Part shown: piece by piece, positions 1 to 7,041 of the stretch
How positions within the stretch are numbered: position 1 is the stretch's first letter
Layout: each line of letters opens with the position of its first letter
Assembly (NCBI GenBank): GCA_032249575.1
Contig: JAVVHL010000015.1
Span: forward strand, 1-17,847
Direction of reading: 5' to 3'
Length of the DNA: 17,847 nucleotides
Origin: Calditenuis sp032249575
GTDB taxonomy: Archaea; Thermoproteota; Nitrososphaeria_A; Caldarchaeales; Calditenuaceae
Translations under genes and position numbers: made by a program
Notes under the pieces: generated by a model
Databases searched by the model: none
The model's input: only the letters and a program-made list of their open reading frames with translations
What the model was told of the DNA's origin: nothing

Positions 1-99
1 CCGCCCGGAGAAGAGACGCCCACAACTTCTCAATAGAACTTGACCCAATGAGGAACCAAATCGAACGTTTTTGGGTCGTCGGGCCCGACCGGAAGAGGG

Positions 100-792
100 A
101 TGATAGTCATCGACAGCAACGAGGCGGCGGAGGCTCCGACGATCGCGGAGATCCTCAGGACAGGCGCTGAGGTGGCAGTAAGGCAGCTGGAGGCCGGCGA
201 CTACCTACTCACGGGCCAGTTCGGGTCGGTCCTGGTCGAGAGGAAGAGGGTCCCCGACTTCCTGAGCAGCCTGAAGGGGAGGCTCTGGGACCAGCTCGAG
301 CGCATCAGGTCCTTCGAGGGGACCAAGGTCCTGATCCTCGAGGGGAACGTCGGCTTCTACAGAAGGACCGGATGGAACGAGACGGCGGTACTGGCGATGA
401 TCGACAAGATAGCGGTCGAGATGGGGATTCCGATAGTCCCGACACCGGACGAGAGGGGAACGGCGGCCTACCTCCTCTGGAAGCACAGGAGGCTCGGAGA
501 GGTCAGGGAGCCGAGGGAGTACCCCCTGAGGGTCGCGAGGAGGGAGATGACGCCTGAGGAGAGGGCCCTCTACACGCTCGAGGGTATGTGCGGCCACAAG
601 ACGGCGATGGCGCTCCTCGAGCACTTCGGCACGCTCGGAGACCTGATCTGCTTCGTCCGCTCGAACCCATACCCTGTTGTTGAATCCAGGCTCTCGGCCG
701 TGAAGGTCGGAGGGAGGAGCATACCCGAGTCGACGATCAGGACGATCTATGCCACCGTCAACGCGGCCTACAGGCGGGGAGGTGAGCGATGA
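100..792 (+). CDS. xpf: XPF/ERCC4-type structure-specific DNA nuclease (short archaeal form)
   Basis: This 230-residue protein is a structure-specific endonuclease of the XPF/Mus81 family, expected to cut branched DNA such as 3' flaps and stalled forks. The nuclease signature GD-x(n)-ERKxxxD is visible: G33-D34, then E47-R48-K49 and D53, with D5 and E8 supplying the first acidic residues. Residues from about 150 to 225 resemble the paired helix-hairpin-helix DNA-binding domain. There is no helicase domain, so it matches the short crenarchaeal form rather than euryarchaeal Hef. I see no clear PCNA-interacting motif at the C-terminus, which ends YRRGGER. ATG at 100 is the only start in frame, since a stop lies at 49-51; a GGAAGAGG stretch directly abuts it. 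The stop overlaps the next ATG by four bases (ATGA), implying translational coupling with the topoisomerase. Confidence 0.9.
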   Translation: MIVIDSNEAAEAPTIAEILRTGAEVAVRQLEAGDYLLTGQFGSVLVERKRVPDFLSSLKGRLWDQLERIRSFEGTKVLILEGNVGFYRRTGWNETAVLAMIDKIAVEMGIPIVPTPDERGTAAYLLWKHRRLGEVREPREYPLRVARREMTPEERALYTLEGMCGHKTAMALLEHFGTLGDLICFVRSNPYPVVESRLSAVKVGGRSIPESTIRTIYATVNAAYRRGGER

Positions 793-2600
793 GGGGATCG
801 GTCGTTGTGGCCGAAAAGCCATCGGTCGCAAAGGCCATCTCCAAGGTCCTCAACTCGATAGGAGAGGATGACGTCCTCGTCACGAGCGTCAAAGGCCACC
901 TCCTGGACCTCGACCTCCCCATCGCCTTCAGGAACTGGAAGGGGAGGGACCCGGTGGAGGTACTGGAGCTGGCCCTCTCTGACCTGAGGTACGTGGTGAG
1001 GGACTCCGATTCCTACAGGAACCTCCTGAGCGTGTTCAAGGAGAGGGCGCCGCTCGTGATAGCGACCGACAACGACCACGAGGGCGAGCTGATAGGGGCC
1101 GAGATCCTGATGGTCTACAGGAAAGTCAGGGGCGATAGGTCGAGGTACTTCAGGATGCGGTTCAACTCGGTCGACGAGGAGGAGCTCCTCAGGGCCTGGC
1201 GGAACCTCGAGCCCGACCTGAACTGGAGGTGGGTCTACAAGGCCGAGTTCAGGAGGGCCTTCGACCTGCTGACGGGCGCTGCCTTCACGAGGTTCCTCAC
1301 GCTCTCTGCCGAGAAGAAAGGGTTCGACGGGCTGCTCAGCTGGGGGTCCTGCCAGACGCCCACGCTCTACTTCGTCGTCGAGCGAGACCTGCAGATAGAG
1401 AACTTCAAACCCGTCCCCTTCTGGTACCTCGAGGCGGTCCTGGAGACCTCCAGGGGAGAGCGCCTGACCGCAAGGACGGAGAGGTTCTGGGAGAAGGCGG
1501 AGGCCCTTGAGCGTCTGAGCAGGGCCACGTCGTCGGAGTTCGCGGTCGTGAGGGATTGGAAAGAGGATGAGGAGGTGGTGAGGAGGCCGTTGCCGGCGAG
1601 GACAGACGACGTCCTCAGGGACCTCGTCTCGATCACCGGAAGGACGGCCAGGGAGCTGATGGAGGTCCTCGAGCGGCTCTACGCCGAGGGCTACATCTCC
1701 TATCCGAGGACCGATACGAACCGCTATCCAGAGGGCTTCAACTTCGCGAGGGCGGCGAGGCCTGTGGTCGCAGCGGGTCTGGTGCCCCCGAACGTCTTGA
1801 CGAGGCGACCGGATCCGAGGCAGGGCAAACTCGACGACGGAGCCCATCCACCGATCTACCCGATCAGGCCCTTCACAGGACGCGGCATCCCGGCCGAGGT
1901 ATGGGAGTACATCGCGAGGAGGTTCGTAGCGAACGCCTACTTCGACGACGCGCTGGTGACCAAGCAGGGCGCCCTGATAGACCTGGGAGGCGTCGAGTTC
2001 TCAACCAGCGGCCAGAAGATCCTGAGGCGCGGCTTCCTCGAGGTCTTCCCGTACCAGCACGTAGCAGAAGACCCGTTGCCGAGGATGGCGATCGGTGAGA
2101 GGTTGCGGGTCCTGGAGGTCAAGCTGAGGGAGGGGAAGACGAGTCCTCCTCCGAGGATGACGGAGTCGGAGCTGCTGGGCGTGATGGAGGCCCATGGGAT
2201 AGGGACCGACGCCACAAGGGCCACCTTCCCTTCGCTCATCGTCTCAAGGGGATACGCGGTCAAGACGGGGAAGAGCATCAGGTCGACGGAGCTCGGGAGG
2301 GCACTTGTGGAGGCGCTCCGGTCGGTGGACGAGAGGCTCGTGACGCCTGAGACGAGGAGGAGGGTGGAGGAGAGGATGGCGCAGGTCGAGAAGGGCGTCG
2401 CCGACTGGAGGGAGCTCCTGAAGGAGTCGCTGAGGGAGTACAGGGAGCTCCTGATCGAGTGCGTGAGGAAGTGGGAGGAGCACGGCCGGAGCCTGTCAGC
2501 ACTTGTTGGGAGCCTCTCGCTCCAGAAGCACACTATACCTGAGAAGAAGGAGAAAGGGGAAAGGGGTTCGAGGAGTAGAGGTGCCCTCAGACCCTCCTGA
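789..2600 (+). CDS. Type IA DNA topoisomerase, Top3-like
   Basis: This 603-residue enzyme cuts and rejoins one DNA strand through a 5'-phosphotyrosine, relaxing negative supercoils and decatenating single-stranded crossings. The TOPRIM domain occupies about residues 3-125, with E9 in AEKPS and the acidic DxDxE cluster in ATDNDHEGE (D94, D96, E98). The catalytic tyrosine is Y305 in GYISYPRTDTNRYP. GSCQTPTL (186-193) and HGIGTDATRA resemble eukaryotic and archaeal Top3 more than bacterial TopA, which usually has GRVQTPTL. No cysteine zinc-finger repeats follow the core; the C-terminus is a short basic tail, and no helicase domain is present, so it is not reverse gyrase. The ATG overlaps the XPF stop. 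The 3' end overlaps the convergent CDGSH gene by 14 bp. Family assignment is firm; a topA versus top3 name is less certain. Confidence 0.93.
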   Translation: MRGSVVVAEKPSVAKAISKVLNSIGEDDVLVTSVKGHLLDLDLPIAFRNWKGRDPVEVLELALSDLRYVVRDSDSYRNLLSVFKERAPLVIATDNDHEGELIGAEILMVYRKVRGDRSRYFRMRFNSVDEEELLRAWRNLEPDLNWRWVYKAEFRRAFDLLTGAAFTRFLTLSAEKKGFDGLLSWGSCQTPTLYFVVERDLQIENFKPVPFWYLEAVLETSRGERLTARTERFWEKAEALERLSRATSSEFAVVRDWKEDEEVVRRPLPARTDDVLRDLVSITGRTARELMEVLERLYAEGYISYPRTDTNRYPEGFNFARAARPVVAAGLVPPNVLTRRPDPRQGKLDDGAHPPIYPIRPFTGRGIPAEVWEYIARRFVANAYFDDALVTKQGALIDLGGVEFSTSGQKILRRGFLEVFPYQHVAEDPLPRMAIGERLRVLEVKLREGKTSPPPRMTESELLGVMEAHGIGTDATRATFPSLIVSRGYAVKTGKSIRSTELGRALVEALRSVDERLVTPETRRRVEERMAQVEKGVADWRELLKESLREYRELLIECVRKWEEHGRSLSALVGSLSLQKHTIPEKKEKGERGSRSRGALRPS

Positions 2601-2829
2601 CGTTCTCGAGCAGCTTCAGCAGGTTCGAGTCCGAGACGGTCCCGATCGCGTTGCCGTTCTGGTCGTAGACGTGGAGCGTACTGTCATCTTCCCTTGCCAC
2701 GAGCCTGTGCTTGCCGGAGCAGATCGGGTAGGTGTCGGAGAGGCCGCACATGCAGATCCAGACCTCCTCGCCCTTCTCGGTCACGTGCCTGTGAGGTCTC
2801 TTGGCGGTGTGGATCACGATCCGTGCCAT
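2587..2829 (-). CDS. Small CDGSH-type [2Fe-2S] protein with altered motif
   Basis: This 80-residue protein carries the CDGSH iron-sulfur motif, which binds a redox-active, labile [2Fe-2S] cluster with three Cys and one His. The ligands are visible as C26, C28, C37 and H41, with the conserved S31 and P35 between them. The usual Asp after the third Cys is replaced: the segment reads CSGKH rather than CDGSH. The opening MARIVIHTAKRPH resembles other archaeal members. A tail of about 35 residues beyond the cluster site looks like a small beta structure plus helix, with no known function. ATG at 2829 is the only reasonable start in the frame. It lies 54 bp downstream of agmatine deiminase on the same strand, so co-transcription is likely. 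The 3' end overlaps the topoisomerase gene by 14 bp. Cellular role unknown. Confidence 0.85.
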   Translation of the reverse strand: MARIVIHTAKRPHRHVTEKGEEVWICMCGLSDTYPICSGKHRLVAREDDSTLHVYDQNGNAIGTVSDSNLLKLLENVRRV

Positions 2830-2883
2830 TTCGTCAGGAGCGGCACCTGCCTTCGCATAAGCGTTGCACGACCACGCAGGAGA

Positions 2884-3939
2884 TCACGCCTCGGGGACCT
2901 CGAGGGTGACGCAGTGGATCCCGCCGAGCCCGTAGAACAGCTCGTCCGACCTGACCGTCACGACCTCCCTGCCCTCGTACGCCTCCGCTATCCTCTGGAC
3001 GGCCTCCTCGTCCTCCGGCTGTCCGAAGACCGGGACGATCACGTGCCTGTTGGTGACCAAGAAGTTGAGGTATGTGGCAGGGACCTGGACGCCGAGCACC
3101 TTGACCGGTGACGGCATCGGGACCTTCACCATGCTGTAGCTGTCCGGACCCGTTTCCCTGATCCAAGCGCTGAGGATCTCATGGACCTCTTTCAGCACCG
3201 CGTAGTTAGGACTCTCTTTCCTCCTCTCCTCTGCGACCAACAGCACACCGCCCGGCGCGAACCTGACGAAGGTGTCCACGTGGCCGTCGGTGTCGTCACC
3301 TTGAACGCCCCTCTCGAGCCATATCACCTTCCTGACGCCGAGGTAGTTCCTGAGGACCGATTCGATCCTGGCTCTGCTGTAACCGGGATTCCTCCTCTTG
3401 TCGAGGGCCGCCTGCTTCGTGATCAGGGCCTCCCCTCTCTCACCCACCTCCACCATCCCTCCCTCCAGGACGACGTTCGCGAAGAAACCGAGGGCCGTCG
3501 AGGACTCGAGGACCCTGAAGCCTATCGCGTCGTCCCGCTCCAAATCCTTGTATTTCCCTCCCCAGGCGTTGAAGACCCATTTGACGCCTGCCAGCGTGTT
3601 TCTTCCCACCAGGAAAGTGGGGCCGTAGTCCCTGATCCAGACGTCGGTCACCGGCATGCGGTGGAAGCTCACGCCCTTGGTCCCGTAGTTCTCACCGATC
3701 CTGCGTTCTGCGTCGGCGAGCGCCTCGTGGCCTGAGACTATCACGTTCACAGCCTCCGACGAGCGGACGGTGCCGATCAAGGTGACGAAGACCTCCTTCA
3801 CCCTATCGATTATCTCTGCGGGGAACGTGCCCTCGTTGGTGGGCCAGACGGTCCAGACGGCGCTCTGCTTCGAGAACTCCGGCGGCTTCATGAGGCCGAG
3901 CTTTGAAGGGTAAAGCTGGAGGCGGGAGAGCGAGCCCAT
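2884..3939 (-). CDS. aguA: Agmatine deiminase
   Basis: This 351-residue enzyme should convert agmatine to N-carbamoylputrescine and ammonia. It belongs to the porphyromonas-type peptidyl-arginine deiminase family. Visible signatures are TDVWIRDYGPTF, FNAWGGKY, the EGG segment, GDDTDGHVDTFVRF, and the C-terminal GLGGIHCVT with catalytic C343. Residues YPSKLGLMKPPEFSKQ align by eye with the usual N-terminal segment TP-x-x-LG-x-x-MPAEFEPH, so I prefer the start at 3939; starting at the internal ATG (3891) would remove conserved sequence. AAGG sits directly before the 3939 ATG. The gene begins 7 bases after the N-carbamoylputrescine amidase stop, so the enzymes of two consecutive steps share an operon. 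Arginine decarboxylase at 11660-12133 would supply the agmatine. Family and substrate are well supported by motifs and neighbours. Confidence 0.92.
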   Translation of the reverse strand: MGSLSRLQLYPSKLGLMKPPEFSKQSAVWTVWPTNEGTFPAEIIDRVKEVFVTLIGTVRSSEAVNVIVSGHEALADAERRIGENYGTKGVSFHRMPVTDVWIRDYGPTFLVGRNTLAGVKWVFNAWGGKYKDLERDDAIGFRVLESSTALGFFANVVLEGGMVEVGERGEALITKQAALDKRRNPGYSRARIESVLRNYLGVRKVIWLERGVQGDDTDGHVDTFVRFAPGGVLLVAEERRKESPNYAVLKEVHEILSAWIRETGPDSYSMVKVPMPSPVKVLGVQVPATYLNFLVTNRHVIVPVFGQPEDEEAVQRIAEAYEGREVVTVRSDELFYGLGGIHCVTLEVPEA

Positions 3940-3946
3940 CCTTCGT

Positions 3947-4804
3947 CTACCTGTACAGCTCCGGCCTCCTGCACCTCAAAAACCCCCACCCCTCCCTCAC
4001 AGCTTCGGACTTGCTGAGGTCGACGCGCCTGACAGCAACGCCCTCCTCGTCGCACCCCATCCTGCAGAGGACGGTCCCGAAGGCATCGGTCACGAACGAG
4101 GAACCCCAGAAGGTTATCCTCCCCTCGGTCCCTGTCCGGTTTACGGCGACGACCGAGAGGCCGTTGGCGATCGAGTGACCCCTCTGGACCGTCTCCCACG
4201 CCTCCTTCCAGTCCCCCTCGGTCTGCTCGACCCCCTCGACCCATCCGATGGCAGTGGGGTAGAAGACGATCTCGGCGCCCTGAAGGGCCAAGGACCTGGC
4301 CGGCTCAGGGAACCACTGGTCGAAGCATATGAGGACGCCGAACCTGACGCCGAGCGCCTCGAACGGCCTTATAGGGCCGTCTCCCGGAAGGAAGTACTTG
4401 GACTCGTGGTAGCACTCGTCCTCGGGTATGTGCGTCTTCCTGTAGGTCCCGATGAGGCCTCCGTCAGGCCCTATCACCGGCGCCGTGTTCCAGTAGCCCC
4501 TTTCTCCGCGCTCTATCAGCGATCCGCCTATCAGCACGACGCCGTGCTTCCTCGCAACGCTTGAGAGTTCGTCGACGACCCGTTGCCAGAGCGACGCGCT
4601 CCTCTCGAGAACTCCGGGATCGGGATGCGGGTCCTGCGGGTAGTACCTGAACGGGAAGAGCTCCGGGAGGCAGACGAACTCGGCTCCCTGCGATGCCGCC
4701 TCGCCCGCCAGCTCGACCGCCCTCCTGACGTTCTCCGCCACGTCCTCTACCATCCTCATCTGTACTATCCCGACCCTGACCTGCTTCCTCCCCAAACCGC
4801 TCAT
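3947..4804 (-). CDS. aguB: N-carbamoylputrescine amidase (nitrilase superfamily)
   Basis: This 285-residue carbon-nitrogen hydrolase should cleave N-carbamoylputrescine to putrescine, CO2 and ammonia. The nitrilase catalytic triad is visible as E48 (CLPELF), K123 (YRKTHIPE) and C160 (VLICFDQWFPE). AguB-specific features include DQWFPEPARSLALQGAEI, YPTAIGW, QRGHSIAN, VNRTG, FWGSSFVTDAFG and the C-terminal GWGFLRCRRPELY. Length matches the family (about 280-300). The frame stays open far upstream, but that extension runs antisense through the CBS gene. The ATG at 4804 gives the natural N-terminus KQVRVGIVQM. One caution: the only TATA-like box (4820-4827) is centred just 19-20 bp upstream, so a TTG at 4795 is an alternative start. 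It is the first gene of the likely aguB-aguA-CDGSH operon. Confidence 0.92.
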   Translation of the reverse strand: MSGLGRKQVRVGIVQMRMVEDVAENVRRAVELAGEAASQGAEFVCLPELFPFRYYPQDPHPDPGVLERSASLWQRVVDELSSVARKHGVVLIGGSLIERGERGYWNTAPVIGPDGGLIGTYRKTHIPEDECYHESKYFLPGDGPIRPFEALGVRFGVLICFDQWFPEPARSLALQGAEIVFYPTAIGWVEGVEQTEGDWKEAWETVQRGHSIANGLSVVAVNRTGTEGRITFWGSSFVTDAFGTVLCRMGCDEEGVAVRRVDLSKSEAVREGWGFLRCRRPELYR

Positions 4805-4819
4805 TTTTTCGCGAAGGTG

Positions 4820-4828
4820 CTTATATCC
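4820..4828. promoter_or_regulatory. TATA box shared by divergent aguB operon and CBS gene
   Basis: The sequence CTTATATCC (plus strand) is centred about 27 bp before the GTG at 4851, fitting a leaderless transcript for the CBS gene, with purine-containing GCGAAGG just upstream in the BRE position. Read on the minus strand it is GGATATAAG, about 19-20 bp before the aguB ATG and 28-29 bp before the in-frame TTG at 4795. Only 46 bp separate the two genes and I see no second TATA-like box. Assignment to the CBS gene is stronger than to aguB. Confidence 0.6.
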
Positions 4829-4850
4829 GAGACGCACCGGTCGGAAGGAC

Positions 4851-5279
4851 GTGAAGGTAAGGGAAGTGATGAGTAGGCCCGTTGTGACGGTCGGGCCCAA
4901 AGACGCAGTCTGGTACGCACTACAGGTGATGATCTCGACGAGGATCGGGGCCGTGGTCATCGCAGAGGGCGAGAGGCCGGTAGGGATCCTTACGGAGAGT
5001 GACGTGGTGAGGCTCCTCGTTGACAGGGGCATGGGGATTGTCGAGCTCCTCTCAGTACCGGTAGAGAACGTGATGAGCAGGCCGGTAATCACGTGCAGCC
5101 CCGACGAGGACCTCGTCGACGCGTTGGCGCTGATGCTGGAGAAGAGGGTGAGGAGGCTTCCGGTCGTGGAGAACGATAGGCTCGTGGGGATCCTGACCGA
5201 GAGGGACATGATGGGAGCGATGCTGTCCCTGCTGAGGTCCGCTAAGGCTGAGGGAGCGAGACCAGACACTCGAGGGTGA
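4851..5279 (+). CDS. Tandem CBS-domain protein
   Basis: This 142-residue protein consists almost wholly of two CBS domains, at about residues 1-57 (VREVMSRPVVTV to GILTESDVV) and 72-130 (VENVMSRPVITC to GILTERDMM). Paired CBS domains form a module that usually binds adenine nucleotides such as AMP or ATP and acts as an energy or ligand sensor. No catalytic or DNA-binding domain is attached, so its partner is unknown. The GTG start at 4851 lies about 27 bp after a TATA box, supporting a leaderless message. Its last 38 bases overlap the convergent HTH-phosphoribosyltransferase gene. It is divergent from the putrescine operon through a shared promoter, which may hint at linked control, but function cannot be named. 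Confidence 0.9.
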   Translation: MKVREVMSRPVVTVGPKDAVWYALQVMISTRIGAVVIAEGERPVGILTESDVVRLLVDRGMGIVELLSVPVENVMSRPVITCSPDEDLVDALALMLEKRVRRLPVVENDRLVGILTERDMMGAMLSLLRSAKAEGARPDTRG

Positions 5280-5961
5280 TGCCGGAAAACTTCTCCCTGA
5301 GGGCCCTCGCCGTTTCGTCCAGCACCGCTACCGCGAAGACCCCGACCGGTTCGGCACCGAACCTCTCGACGAACCTGAGGAGGGCCTCGACAGTCTTCCC
5401 GCTCCTGACGAAGTCGTCCACTATCAGGACCCTCTCGGAGCGCCTGATGGTCCTCTTCGGCAGATAGATGTACTCGACGACAGGCGGAGACCTCACGATC
5501 CTCTCCTCGACGAAATCGGTGTAAACCGGGTCCTTCACGGGCTTCGCGATCACGAGCTGGGCCCCCAGCTCGGTGGCCACGTGGACTGCCAGAGGAACGC
5601 CGTCGGTCGCAACCGTCAGGACCTTCTCGACGGCGGATCCGGAGAAGAGGAGGGAGGTGTAGAGGCCGATCGTCCTCAGGATCCTCTGGTCCTGGAGAAT
5701 CTGGCTGAGGTCGTAGAGCCCCTCCGGCGTCCTCCTGAGGAGCGACTCGAAGAACTCGGGGAAGTAGTCACGCCTTGCAACTTCGATGATCGCCATCGCT
5801 CTTTCACGGGTCGGCATCACCTTGCCGTGGACGTACCTGCTCAGGACCGATACCTGGATCCCCAGCCTCTCGGCCAGCTCCTTCAGCTGGTACCTCTGCC
5901 TCAGCGCCCTCAACGTCTCGAGGGCCAAGAGCTTCAGCTTCGTCTCGTCGAGCTTGTGCAT
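5242..5961 (-). CDS. HTH-phosphoribosyltransferase fusion, probable ligand-sensing transcription regulator
   Basis: This 239-residue protein has an N-terminal helix-turn-helix (about 25-55: LKELAERLGIQVSVLSRYVHG) and a type I phosphoribosyltransferase domain (about 85-239). The PRPP-binding loop is clear at 178-190, VLIVDDFVRSGKT. It resembles the archaeal GfcR/PurR-like regulators, in which a PRT fold senses PRPP or a nucleotide and the HTH binds DNA; an active purine phosphoribosyltransferase cannot be excluded. I chose ATG 5961 over ATG 5985. A TATA-like box (5992-6000 on the minus strand) is centred only about 11 bp before 5985, too close for transcription start, but about 35 bp before 5961. 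The N-terminus MHKLDETK also begins right at the first predicted helix. It overlaps the CBS gene tail by 38 bp. Confidence 0.87.
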   Translation of the reverse strand: MHKLDETKLKLLALETLRALRQRYQLKELAERLGIQVSVLSRYVHGKVMPTRERAMAIIEVARRDYFPEFFESLLRRTPEGLYDLSQILQDQRILRTIGLYTSLLFSGSAVEKVLTVATDGVPLAVHVATELGAQLVIAKPVKDPVYTDFVEERIVRSPPVVEYIYLPKRTIRRSERVLIVDDFVRSGKTVEALLRFVERFGAEPVGVFAVAVLDETARALREKFSGITLECLVSLPQP

Positions 5962-5991
5962 CGCAACTCTTCCGTCATACCTCATTTCGGC

Positions 5992-6000
5992 AAATTTATG
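5992..6000 (-). promoter_or_regulatory. TATA-like box for the HTH-phosphoribosyltransferase gene
   Basis: On the minus strand the sequence reads CATAAATTT, centred near 5996. Initiation about 26 bp downstream would fall near 5970, giving a 9-base leader before the ATG at 5961. This placement is what rules against the ATG at 5985. Confidence 0.5.
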
Positions 6001-6035
6001 TTGTTGCTCCCATCAGGTCAAGGGCCCGGCAAACG

Positions 6036-6045
6036 CTCAATTGAG
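6036..6045. promoter_or_regulatory. Perfect palindrome at the core-promoter position of the PhoU gene
   Basis: CTCAATTGAG is a perfect 10-bp palindrome centred about 26 bp before the ATG at 6067, exactly where a TATA box for a leaderless transcript would lie. No standard TATA box is seen there. It may be an operator overlapping the promoter or a degenerate TATA element. GGGAGG immediately abuts the ATG, which is too close for a normal Shine-Dalgarno site. Confidence 0.35.
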
Positions 6046-6066
6046 GGCGTCCCAAAGTCTGGGAGG

Positions 6067-7032
6067 ATGAAGACCGTTTACAGGAGGACGTTGACCTCGG
6101 TGGGCCGGAGGTCTTTCGCGGTCGTCCTGCCGAAGGAGTGGGCCAAGAGCAATTCGCTGGAGCCCGGGGATCCGGTGCTGATCGAGGTCCAGAGCGACGG
6201 GTCGTTGCTCCTCAGGCCAGTAATTTCGGGGCAGAGGGCCGCAGTCCAGACCACCAAGGTCATCGGGGTCGGAGCGACCCTCAGGAGGGAGATAACGGCA
6301 GCGTACCTTGCTGGGTACGACAGGATCGTGCTGAGGTCTGAGGAGCCTCTCTCGAGCACCGACAGGGAGGTGGTGAGGAGGACCGTGAGGGGTCTGACGG
6401 GGGCCGAGGTCGTCTCGGAGAGCAACAACGAGATCGAGATACAGGTCCTGCTCGACACGTCAGCGGTTGAGCCCGAGAAGGTCGCGAGTCGACAGAACGC
6501 GCTGGTCGCCAACAACATCGAGATCGTGGCCGAGGCGATAGCGGAGTGGAGCGCCGACAGGGCAAGGGTCGCCATCATGATGGACGAGGAGATCGACCGC
6601 CACTACTTCACCCTCGTCAGGGCGATAAGGGCCTACGCGAGGTCAGGGCGCCTCCCAACGGTCAGGCTCCTCGACCTGAGGCTGGTTGCGAAGTTCGTCG
6701 AGGACATCGGCGACCGGCTAGTGAGGATATCGGAGCTGATCGTATCGAATGCCCTACCGAAGCCGAGTCCTGACGTCCTCAGGGACGTCTCCGAAAGAGC
6801 GAGGCAACTGGTCTCGACCCAGAACAGGGCCTTCGCCTCGTTCATGGGGTACCAGGTCCAGATGGCAGAGGAGGTGATCGCCGAGATCTCCACTATTATC
6901 AGGTCGCTCGCCGAGCTGGAGGTAACTCCTGGCGTTCAGGGCGATCAGAGGCTCCTCGCGATCGTGAACGAGTTGAGGCGGATAGCTGAGGACCAGATCG
7001 ACATAGCCGACATCACGGCGCCGGCGCCTTAG
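6067..7032 (+). CDS. phoU: AbrB-PhoU phosphate-signalling regulator
   Basis: This 321-residue protein joins an N-terminal SpoVT/AbrB-like swapped-hairpin DNA-binding domain (about 1-50: RRSFAVVLPKEWAKS, LEPGDPVLIEV, GSLLLRP) to a C-terminal helical PhoU region (about 165-315, including MDEEIDRHYFTLVRAIRAYA and DLRLVAKFVEDIGDRLVRISELI). This architecture is common in archaea and is annotated as a phosphate uptake regulator, likely affecting phosphate transport or sensing. No pst transport genes or two-component genes lie in the window, so the target is not shown by context. The frame is open well upstream, but that part is antisense to the phosphoribosyltransferase gene. ATG 6067 matches the AbrB domain start. 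The gene ends 9 bp from the convergent oxidoreductase gene. Confidence 0.88.
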   Translation: MKTVYRRTLTSVGRRSFAVVLPKEWAKSNSLEPGDPVLIEVQSDGSLLLRPVISGQRAAVQTTKVIGVGATLRREITAAYLAGYDRIVLRSEEPLSSTDREVVRRTVRGLTGAEVVSESNNEIEIQVLLDTSAVEPEKVASRQNALVANNIEIVAEAIAEWSADRARVAIMMDEEIDRHYFTLVRAIRAYARSGRLPTVRLLDLRLVAKFVEDIGDRLVRISELIVSNALPKPSPDVLRDVSERARQLVSTQNRAFASFMGYQVQMAEEVIAEISTIIRSLAELEVTPGVQGDQRLLAIVNELRRIAEDQIDIADITAPAP

Positions 7033-7041
7033 AGCCGACGG

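Noticed and set aside
3..170. Possible tail of an upstream gene on the plus strand at the left edge
   Set aside because: The frame is open from the edge, but it overlaps the XPF gene by 71 bp and becomes low-complexity there; too little sequence to support a gene. An opposite-strand frame is equally open.
768..1847. Long minus-strand frame opposite the topoisomerase
   Set aside because: Pro/Arg/Glu-rich mirror of a GC-rich coding strand with no recognisable domain; the plus strand has clear topoisomerase motifs.
4366..4381. Palindrome CGGCC-TTATAG-GGCCG containing a TATA-like core
   Set aside because: It lies inside aguB, and no gene start follows at the right spacing on either strand.
4805..5269. 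Long upstream extension of the aguB frame on the minus strand
   Set aside because: It runs antisense through the well-supported CBS gene and is Ser/Thr-rich with no domain; the nitrilase fold begins just after ATG 4804.
5581..6066. Upstream extension of the PhoU frame
   Set aside because: It is antisense to the HTH-phosphoribosyltransferase gene; the AbrB domain begins at ATG 6067.
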